DNA of 64,000 nt from Francisella halioticida (GTDB lineage Bacteria; Pseudomonadota; Gammaproteobacteria; Francisellales; Francisellaceae), in the NCBI RefSeq assembly GCF_002211785.1, contig NZ_CP022132.1, forward strand, positions 2,108,001 to 2,172,000, given 5' to 3'. This document shows, in pieces, positions 58,263 through 64,000 of the stretch. The position numbers and the translations under genes are program-made. Every line of letters begins with the position of its first letter. Positions within the stretch are counted from its first letter, which is position 1. Under the pieces are notes generated by a model that was given only the letters and a program-made list of their open reading frames with translations, searched no databases and was not told the origin of the DNA.

Positions 58263-58266
58263 GTAA
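57601..58266 (+). CDS. Secreted DNA/RNA non-specific endonuclease (NucA-like), copy B
   Basis: Same protein as at 44482, ending in Lys. Signal peptide 1-21, DRGH at 101-104, paired Cys (34, 46, 88) that may form disulfides. A secreted nuclease in a DNA-metabolism module could help nucleotide scavenging or DNA degradation outside the cell. Followed by the HigBA pair. Confidence 0.9.
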   Translation: MKSKIYLLILLTCAPITLLYADINNRLVLSNFKCSQVLHNKYMDICFDYNYKSALAVDYNITKADMYKKKLSRSRVKFHADSRLPVKCRMSPYSYKKTGFDRGHLAPNGAFNYDKSAQKATFSMANMTPQYPKVNRTAWSKAERYSRVTAVKLGSVNVLDIVYFSEKPKTLKDGQAIPKGYAKIITSKQHDFQRCFYYKNIKNPDLKLKDHIVKCSDLKLK

Positions 58267-58341
58267 GAATATTTCAATAAAGCTATTATTATATCGAGTA
58301 TTGATATATCATATAAATATAGAAAGTTAAATAGTTGATTC

Positions 58342-58632
58342 ATGATAATAAATTTTGCAAGTCAATCAGCCAACGATATATATAATGGTGTCTCAAGTAA
58401 GCATGCTCGTAAAATACCAAATACAATATATAAAACAGCTATTAGAAAACTTGATATGGTTAATGCTGCCAAAGTTATAGAAGATTTAAGAATACCTCCT
58501 AATAATCGTTTAGAGCAATTAAAAGGCAATTTAAAAGAATATCACTCAATTAGAATAAACGACCAATATAGAGTGATATTTAAATGGAAAGATAACAATG
58601 CTTATGATGTTGATATAGTTGATTATCATTAA
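58342..58632 (+). CDS. higB: RelE-fold toxin HigB
   Basis: 96 residues, basic, with the HigB layout: NGVSSKHARKIPNTIYKTAI, LRIPPNNRLEQLKGNLKEYH and SIRINDQYRVIFKWKDNNAY. It cleaves mRNA at the ribosome. The toxin precedes the antitoxin, the usual HigBA order. Confidence 0.93.
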   Translation: MIINFASQSANDIYNGVSSKHARKIPNTIYKTAIRKLDMVNAAKVIEDLRIPPNNRLEQLKGNLKEYHSIRINDQYRVIFKWKDNNAYDVDIVDYH

Positions 58633-58653
58633 GTAACTATAGGGAGTAAAATT

Positions 58654-58944
58654 ATGCTTATACCATCAAATAGAAAACCAACACATCCAGGTGAAATATT
58701 ACTACATGAATTTATTGAACCTCTATCAATAACACAAACAAAATTAGCAAATCATTTAGGTTGGACTTATGCAAGAGTTAATGAGATTGTAAATGGCAAA
58801 AGAGGAATAACAGCCGACAGTGCATTATCATTAAGTGAAACTTTTGGAGTAACACCTGACTTTTGGCTAAATTTACAAATGCTATATGATTTATATAGTG
58901 CGAAACAGACACACAAACATGTGGCACCATTAGAGGTAGCATAA
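58654..58944 (+). CDS. higA: XRE-family antitoxin HigA
   Basis: 96 residues starting MLIPSNRKPTHPGEILLHEF, the HigA/VapI signature, with HTH ITQTKLANHLGWTYARVNEI and TFGVTPDFWLNLQ. It binds HigB and the operon promoter. It starts 21 bases after the toxin stop. Confidence 0.94.
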   Translation: MLIPSNRKPTHPGEILLHEFIEPLSITQTKLANHLGWTYARVNEIVNGKRGITADSALSLSETFGVTPDFWLNLQMLYDLYSAKQTHKHVAPLEVA

Positions 58945-58970
58945 TGATTAAAAGTCGCAGGACAGTATAA

Positions 58971-59334
58971 ATGATGACAGAGGTCTTAATGAAAAGAAGT
59001 GATCTATCAGATAAGTTAATACATTTTACAAAAGGTGAAAGCAAAGAGATTTCCTTTCAAAATTTATTAGAAATACTAGATAATGGAGTATTATTGGGGT
59101 CCTGTGAAAATATAAAAGGAAAATGGGATTGTATTTGTTTTACCGAAACTCCTAAAGGAATTATTGAGAAAAATGGATTTGGTAAAAATAGATATAGTGA
59201 GTTTGGGATTATTTTTAATAAAAGAGAATTGTTCAATATGGGTGCTAGGCCTGTAATATATCAGACAAATAAGGAATGTGATTTACTACATAAATCTATT
59301 AGGTGGAAAAATGTAAGGTATGATGAAGATATCG
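58971..59334 (+). pseudogene. Possible AbiGi-like protein, 3' end cut by IS6 copy 3
   Basis: About 121 codons of host sequence, MKRSDLSDKLIHFTKGESKE at the start, then LLEILDNGVLLGSCENIKGK, WDCICFTETPKGI, and SEFGIIFNKRELF. The HFTKG start and CICFTETP block recall the abortive infection AbiGi (antitoxin) family, a tentative reading. After 59335 the frame uses IS6 bases until a stop at 59363. The missing part probably holds the C-terminal half. Confidence 0.45.
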
Positions 59335-60168
59335 GGTTCTGTCGCAAACTGTCAGTATCATGAGTATATAGTATAATTTTATCATAGATTTTATTTCAAA
59401 ATACAAATGATAGATTTCACAGGTAGGCACTTTACCAAATTATTGATACTTCAAGCAGTCAGATGGTATTTATCATATCCATTGAGTTATAGGCATGTAG
59501 AAGAACTAATGAAAGAGCGAGTAATTAAGGTAGACCATAGCACTATCAATCGTTGGGTTATCAAATATTCTAAAGAATTAGAGATAGTCTTTAGTAATAG
59601 TTTTAGAAAATATGGTAGCTATATAAGCTGGAAGATGGATGAAACCTACCTTAAGCTTAAAGGTAAAGATGTTTATTTATACAGAGCTATAGATAAACAC
59701 GGAGATACTTTAGAGTTTATGGTTAGTGAAAAAAGAGATGAAAAAGCTGCGCGTAAATTCTTTAAGAAAACTATTGGTAAACATGGTTTACCAGATAAAT
59801 TAAATGTAGATAAATCAGGAGCCAATGAAGCTGCTTTATTAACTATCAATATCTTTCTATTCTTGCTTGGTATATGGTTAACCTATGGTATAGAGATTAG
59901 ACAAAACAAATATCTAAATAATTTGATAGAGCAAGATCATAGAAGTATCAAAAGATTGATACGCCCCATGATGGGTTTTAAATCTTGGGATTCTATGGAT
60001 TCTACTATAGCTGGTTATGAATTAGTAAATATGATTAAAAAAAGTCAGCATATTTACGCTGAAAATATGACTGTTTGGGATCAATTTTATAGCATAGCTG
60101 GATAACTGTATCTAGAGGATAATTATTTTATAAAAATTGTGACTATACTGGCAGTTTGCGACAGAACC
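59335..60168 (+). mobile_element. IS6-family element, copy 3
   Basis: 834 bases with both terminal repeats (GGTTCTGTCGCAAACTGTCA at the left). Flanks AGATATCG and TCTTTTTG differ, so no target duplication. It ends the module that begins after copy 2. Confidence 0.93.
59407..60105 (+). CDS. IS6-family (IS26-like) transposase, copy 3
   Basis: 232 residues, identical to copy 1. WKMDETY, NVDKSG and IEQDHR supply the catalytic D-D-E. Confidence 0.93.
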   Translation: MIDFTGRHFTKLLILQAVRWYLSYPLSYRHVEELMKERVIKVDHSTINRWVIKYSKELEIVFSNSFRKYGSYISWKMDETYLKLKGKDVYLYRAIDKHGDTLEFMVSEKRDEKAARKFFKKTIGKHGLPDKLNVDKSGANEAALLTINIFLFLLGIWLTYGIEIRQNKYLNNLIEQDHRSIKRLIRPMMGFKSWDSMDSTIAGYELVNMIKKSQHIYAENMTVWDQFYSIAG

Positions 60169-60224
60169 TCTTTTTGAAATTAATTTCAAAGGCAAAAAAG
60201 TCGATAAAGAAAAAGGGGAATAAT
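60169..60224 (+). pseudogene. C-terminal tail of a lost gene
   Basis: A frame open from the IS6 edge reads LFEINFKGKKVDKEKGE and stops at 60224 in front of a terminator. The rest of the gene was removed at the IS6 junction. It is not evidently the missing end of the gene at 58971. Confidence 0.45.
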
Positions 60225-60243
60225 GTTATTTCCCTTTTTTTGA
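60209..60243 (+). terminator. Rho-independent terminator
   Basis: AAAAGGGGAATAA and TTATTTCCCTTTT form a stem of about 12-13 pairs with one G-U, followed by more T. It ends the truncated gene just before. Confidence 0.75.
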
Positions 60244-60286
60244 CCACGATTGAGGTAAAGCAATGAGAAAACTGTAGGACGTTAAT

Positions 60287-60688
60287 ATGAATAAACAAGC
60301 TATCAATTTGACACAAGAATTATGTGAGCTATTAGAATATATCTCTGATATAGCTATCCAAATACGCATGAACTCTTCATATAGGTCAGAATATAAAAAT
60401 CTTAATCATTATTCTGATGCACCAATCAAAATTAGTAAAATTCTAGATAATGTTATGGAGTACTCCCATGTTATCCATGAGTTTCATGTTCTAAGTAATG
60501 CTATTAAGTCAAATAATTTTCATGAAACAGTTAAAGAGTGTGGTTTTCAGGTTAAAAGGTGTGAAGCTTTAAAAGCTTATCTTAAAAATAACGATGTTGA
60601 AAATAGTAAATCGATCATCAATATAGTTGATAGAGGTATAGCAATATTTGAGTCAATTATATTTAAAACAAAACAAGCACTTAATTAA
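60287..60688 (+). CDS. Hypothetical helical protein
   Basis: 133 residues, almost all helix-forming, starting MNKQAINLTQELCELLEYIS, with no signal peptide and no recognised motif. It resembles four-helix bundle regulators in composition only. It follows a terminator and precedes the peptidase by 90 bases. Confidence 0.55.
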   Translation: MNKQAINLTQELCELLEYISDIAIQIRMNSSYRSEYKNLNHYSDAPIKISKILDNVMEYSHVIHEFHVLSNAIKSNNFHETVKECGFQVKRCEALKAYLKNNDVENSKSIINIVDRGIAIFESIIFKTKQALN

Positions 60689-60777
60689 GGAGTTTACAAA
60701 TGGAAATTAAATATTAGATTTAAAATGTTGAATGATCATTAAAAATAGCTAATTTTAATTTAAAAGGATACTTTATA

Positions 60778-62184
60778 ATGGGAAAGTTTTCATGCACGAC
60801 TATTATTGTTGGTAATAAAGCATCTAATAATGGAAGCATCATTCTTGCTAGAAATGATGATGGTGGACTTGGTAATAATGCCTCAAGGTTTATTTACCAT
60901 TCACCAATGCGCTACGGGTATTTATATCAAAATATTATGGATTTAAATAATAAATTTAAATATCAATTACCTAATAAATTATTAGGGTATTCTGGATTGC
61001 CAGCATGGCAATCTCATAATAAAAGCTTTGAAGAGGCTGGTTTCAATGATGTTGGCGTGGGGATGTCTGCAACAGAAACAATTTTTAGTAATAATAAAGT
61101 TTTAGAAAATGATCCATATCTTAAAGATGGTGTGTCAGAAGAGGCTATAATAACAATTATATTACCACAAATTAAAACGGCTAAAGAGGGTGTTAAATGT
61201 TTAGGTAATATAATTGAAAATTATGGTTCAGCTGAAGGGTTTGGGGTAGGATTCGCTGACAAGTATGAGGCATGGTACCTTGAAAATGCTGGAGGGCATA
61301 ATTGGGTAGCATTAAGAATACCAAATGATAAGTATTTTATATCAGCTAATCAAAGTAGAATAGGAATTATAAACTTTAAGGATAAAAAAAATATTTTAAT
61401 GTCTAAGAATCTAATTAATTTTGCTAGAGATTCTGAACTATATAAGTCAGGCGATTTTAATTTCAGAGAAATTTATAGTAAAGACGATTTATCAGACAGA
61501 GATTATAATTATCCACGGGTTAAGTATTTACAAAACGTATTTACTTCTTCAGAAAAAAATAAATCTTATTACAAGAATAGTTTACCAACTTTCTTAATGC
61601 CAGAAAAGAAAATTTCAATTACGGATATAGAAAAGGGTTTACAAAGCCATTTTGAGGGAACTCTACTAAATACTTATCAATTTCCGTCAAAAATAAGACC
61701 AATTTCAGTATATAGAACTAAACAGTCTCATATATTATGTTTAAGAAAAAATTTACCTATATCTATAGCAAATATAAAATACTTAAGCTTAGGAATGGGC
61801 GCTTTAAGTATTTATATGCCTTTTTACTATGGAGCTAAAATCCCTTCAGCATATCAAATAGGCGATAATAATGCAGATGATTTTTCAGCATATTGGATAT
61901 TTAGAAAGTTACAAATGATAGGAATGCTAAATTTTACTGAATATGCTCCAATAATTAAACATGGCTATAGTGCATTAAATACACAAATAAAAGATAAACA
62001 AATAGTATTTGAAAAAAAATATTTGGAAATATATCAAATATTTCCTGAGAAAGCACAAAAATTATTAGATGATTTTACATCTTATGCAGTAGCTAGCATA
62101 TTTACTTTAACGAAGACTTTAACTAATGAGTTAATAACCATTGAATCAAACAGAATTAATACAGAAAATTTTTTTAGTGAGTAA
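60778..62184 (+). CDS. Peptidase C69 family dipeptidase
   Basis: 468 residues of the N-terminal nucleophile hydrolase type. It begins MGKFSCTTIIVGNKASNNGS with Cys6 as the nucleophile, then IILARNDDGG, and FGVGFADKYEAWYLENAGGH near residue 160, all C69 (PepD) features. These enzymes split dipeptides and some acyl amides. A short N-terminal extension of five residues may be removed to expose Cys6. The next genes on the other strand handle amino acids. Confidence 0.9.
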   Translation: MGKFSCTTIIVGNKASNNGSIILARNDDGGLGNNASRFIYHSPMRYGYLYQNIMDLNNKFKYQLPNKLLGYSGLPAWQSHNKSFEEAGFNDVGVGMSATETIFSNNKVLENDPYLKDGVSEEAIITIILPQIKTAKEGVKCLGNIIENYGSAEGFGVGFADKYEAWYLENAGGHNWVALRIPNDKYFISANQSRIGIINFKDKKNILMSKNLINFARDSELYKSGDFNFREIYSKDDLSDRDYNYPRVKYLQNVFTSSEKNKSYYKNSLPTFLMPEKKISITDIEKGLQSHFEGTLLNTYQFPSKIRPISVYRTKQSHILCLRKNLPISIANIKYLSLGMGALSIYMPFYYGAKIPSAYQIGDNNADDFSAYWIFRKLQMIGMLNFTEYAPIIKHGYSALNTQIKDKQIVFEKKYLEIYQIFPEKAQKLLDDFTSYAVASIFTLTKTLTNELITIESNRINTENFFSE

Positions 62185-62534
62185 TCTGAAGCGTTATATT
62201 GCAAATAGGACCGGTGTTAAGCTATGTGCGATGAAGGGCCACATTTAAATTGGAAAAGATTTGATATACATACATTGTAGAGGATTTTATATAATTTGGC
62301 TAATTTTATGATTTTAATATTAGAGTTCAAAATAACGGTTCTTTTTTTAAACTTTATGAAATAACTTATAAGTATTGTAAATAAAGGATCTCAAGGTTTG
62401 AATATGTTGTTTAATTTATCTAAGTTTAGAAAAGCTAATTTAGCTTGCAAAATTAAACTTAACATTATTTGGCTTATAGGAACGGAACCCCTAATGGTAT
62501 ATCCATATCAATAAAAAATGGTATCTAAATTAAC
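62185..62534. other. 350-base convergent gap
   Basis: No gene is seen between the peptidase and the racemase-like gene, which converge. A short decayed frame reading CDEGPHLNWKRFDIHT lies near 62225. No clear terminator was found. Confidence 0.4.
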
Positions 62535-63548
62535 TCAAATAAAAACTTTCTCTACTAGTGATGACATCATAGCTTTAAGAAGAGAAGTATAGTTAATAAT
62601 AAAATTAAGCTCAGTTCCTATAGGAATTAACTTATTCATAGAGTCTATAATCAAATGATCACTTGTTGCCCCTAAAATTTTATAACCAGATAGACATTTA
62701 ACCCCATTAGAATCTATATCTTGATTTCCAATAGCTAGAATGGATTGATATTTTTTATTGTTACTTGATACGCTTGGTTTTACTTTTGACTCTATAACTT
62801 CTGCAACAAGAGATATTGCATCTTGGTATAACCCTTTAATTAAACTATTATCTAAGGGATTCATACCTATAAAAATAGCCTCTCCAAGACGAAGGTTATT
62901 AATCTTACCAATATTACTTTTATTATTTAGTGCCCAATTAAGATTTGCTGAATTGCCACCACTTATTATATCTAATTTAATATTGAACGTTTTTTCGATA
63001 GAATCAGCTATAGATGACAGTTGGCTCATTTTAGTATCATCTGGAGCACAATCATTCAAACACATTAAATTAGTTGCTATTCCTTTAAGACTAATATTTG
63101 GTAAAGTTAAAACTTTATCTATAAAAGTTAAAACATCTTTTGGTAAAATACCTTCTCTGAGATCACCCAATTCAATCATTAATATAATTTGATGATTTAA
63201 GTTTAATTTACATGCCATTTTAGAAAGAGCTTCTATTACTATAATTTCGCTATTAAAGCTGATAGAACCTGATAATATAATTCGTTGAATCTGACTAAGC
63301 ATAGGCGAACGAATTAGACTCATCTGAATTGGAATATTATTTCTACACATTAGTTCTATATTTTGGATATGAGAGTCTCCAATAGAGATAACTCCAGATC
63401 TCATCAAAGCTCTTGCTATAATTGGTGAACCTTGCATAACTTTTATTATACCAGTCACAGATATATCTAAATGACCTAAGCGACTTACTAATACTTTAGC
63501 ATTATGCTCTATCTTTTTAAGATCTATTATTAGTCGAGGTGTTGCCAT
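62535..63548 (-). CDS. PLP-dependent amino-acid racemase, alanine-racemase N-domain family
   Basis: 337 residues. It begins MATPRLIIDLKKIEHNAKVL and has the PLP Lys36 in GIIKVMQGS, then GDSHIQNIELM, LGDLREGI near residue 131, and SGGNSANLNW near residue 198 with LRLGEAIFIG near residue 220. This resembles ornithine racemase/YhfX-like members, not the housekeeping alanine racemase, whose C-terminal barrel is shorter here. Its ATG overlaps the upstream stop by one base (TAATG), so the two are coupled. Confidence 0.87.
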   Translation of the reverse strand: MATPRLIIDLKKIEHNAKVLVSRLGHLDISVTGIIKVMQGSPIIARALMRSGVISIGDSHIQNIELMCRNNIPIQMSLIRSPMLSQIQRIILSGSISFNSEIIVIEALSKMACKLNLNHQIILMIELGDLREGILPKDVLTFIDKVLTLPNISLKGIATNLMCLNDCAPDDTKMSQLSSIADSIEKTFNIKLDIISGGNSANLNWALNNKSNIGKINNLRLGEAIFIGMNPLDNSLIKGLYQDAISLVAEVIESKVKPSVSSNNKKYQSILAIGNQDIDSNGVKCLSGYKILGATSDHLIIDSMNKLIPIGTELNFIINYTSLLKAMMSSLVEKVFI

Positions 63549-64000
63549 TAAGTATTAAATTTACCACTCAACTGTGGAAACTCTGAAACAATCATATCGA
63601 TGAAATAATCAGGAGATGATCTTAATGCATCTGCTGTGGGAATTTTATATTTTTTACTGTAGTTATTTATTATTTGTTTAATCTCAGCAGCATCAATATT
63701 TTCATGATTAATACTAATACCTATAACCTTAGTTTGTGAGAAAGTTTCTATCAGATTTATTTCATTACTAAGCTTTGGCATTTTTATATTCTCAAAATCA
63801 CAACGATACTCTCTTTTGGGCGCATGTTGGAGAATTACTGCATCTGGACAACAAGCTCGAAGAATGAAAGAACTACTAGAAAAAGCTGGATGACTTAAAG
63901 AACTTTGGCCTTCAACAAAGATAATATCGGGTTGCTCTTCGTTAAATGCTGAAACCACAGTCGCCTCTAGCTCACCAATACAAAACTGTGAGGGTATTGC
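63548..64000 (-). CDS. DUF1611 (DgcN-like) protein, N-terminus outside window
   Basis: 151 codons up to the window edge. The segment IPSQFCIGELEATVVSAFNE then DIIFVEGQSSLSHPAFSSSS and CCPDAVILQHAPKREYRC is typical of the C-terminal P-loop half of DUF1611. DgcN-type members are linked to D-glutamate or dipeptide metabolism, usually next to an epimerase. The frame is open to position 64000, so the gene starts beyond it. Confidence 0.82.
   Translation of the reverse strand, partial: AIPSQFCIGELEATVVSAFNEEQPDIIFVEGQSSLSHPAFSSSSFILRACCPDAVILQHAPKREYRCDFENIKMPKLSNEINLIETFSQTKVIGISINHENIDAAEIKQIINNYSKKYKIPTADALRSSPDYFIDMIVSEFPQLSGKFNT

Noticed and set aside
53446-59334. A composite transposon bounded by IS6 copies 2 and 3
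   Set aside because: No target duplication flanks the outer ends and copies lack their own duplications, so movement as a unit is not supported; a rearrangement is the simpler reading.
1-64000. CRISPR array
   Set aside because: No set of short, evenly spaced direct repeats was seen; all repeats found belong to IS elements or the 1.68-kb duplication.

Overview
The window is AT-rich DNA (roughly 30 percent GC by eye), dense in insertion sequences and recent pseudogenes, with bacterial genes of gammaproteobacterial character (ClpB, FdxA, QueH, PnuC, LolA/MMPL-type envelope genes). Composition, the mix of IS families and the many freshly broken genes suggest a Francisella-like (Francisellaceae) chromosome from a lineage undergoing genome decay. 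That assignment is inference from memory of such genomes and was not tested.

Positions 1-14.1 kb are ordinary chromosome: a TatD-family hydrolase and PnuC transporter pair, an APC amino-acid permease with a suspicious poly-A tract at its 5' end, a Coq4-like gene destroyed by an ISAs1-family element (perfect inverted repeats, 10-bp target duplication), a broken EamA transporter, queH, fdxA, a membrane protein, an O-methyltransferase, clpB with a heat-shock-type promoter, and a secreted GDSL esterase.

Positions 14.2-30.1 kb are a biosynthetic gene cluster of aryl-polyene type. It has two ketosynthases plus a chain-length-factor-like protein, a ketoreductase, two hotdog dehydratases, two acyl carrier proteins, an AMP-ligase, two acyltransferases, a family-2 glycosyltransferase, a thioesterase, a LolA-like protein, an MMPL exporter, a DUF3261-type lipoprotein, and a divergently transcribed FAD enzyme with a halogenase-type WxWxIP motif. 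Together they could start a chain from an aryl acid, extend and dehydrate it to a conjugated polyene, attach it to a lipid and export it to the outer membrane.

Positions 30.2-53.4 kb are a patchwork of IS elements (IS3 family types here called A, B and C, IS21, IS6, and IS5 and IS630 remnants) nested in each other, with cargo between them. The cargo includes a foreign, GC-richer 528-residue protein with the full catalytic signature of large clostridial toxin glucosyltransferases (35.6-37.2 kb), an S24 (LexA/CI-type) repressor with a palindromic operator, a truncated Y-family polymerase gene followed by tRNA-Arg(CCU) and a secreted nuclease, a VapBC-like toxin-antitoxin pair, a GT39 membrane glycosyltransferase and an aromatic amino-acid permease.

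Positions 53.4-59.3 kb lie between two inverted IS6 copies and look like a plasmid- or phage-derived DNA-metabolism module: TraD-like protein, RdgC, lipoprotein, HU, SSB, complete Y-family polymerase, tRNA-Arg(CCU), nuclease, HigBA and a truncated possible abortive-infection gene. About 1.6 kb of it (polymerase tail, tRNA, nuclease) is repeated almost identically at 43.5-45.1 kb. From 60 kb on there is a peptidase C69, an alanine-racemase-fold enzyme and a DUF1611 protein that runs off the window, possibly a D-amino-acid or dipeptide utilisation set. No CRISPR array or rRNA was seen.
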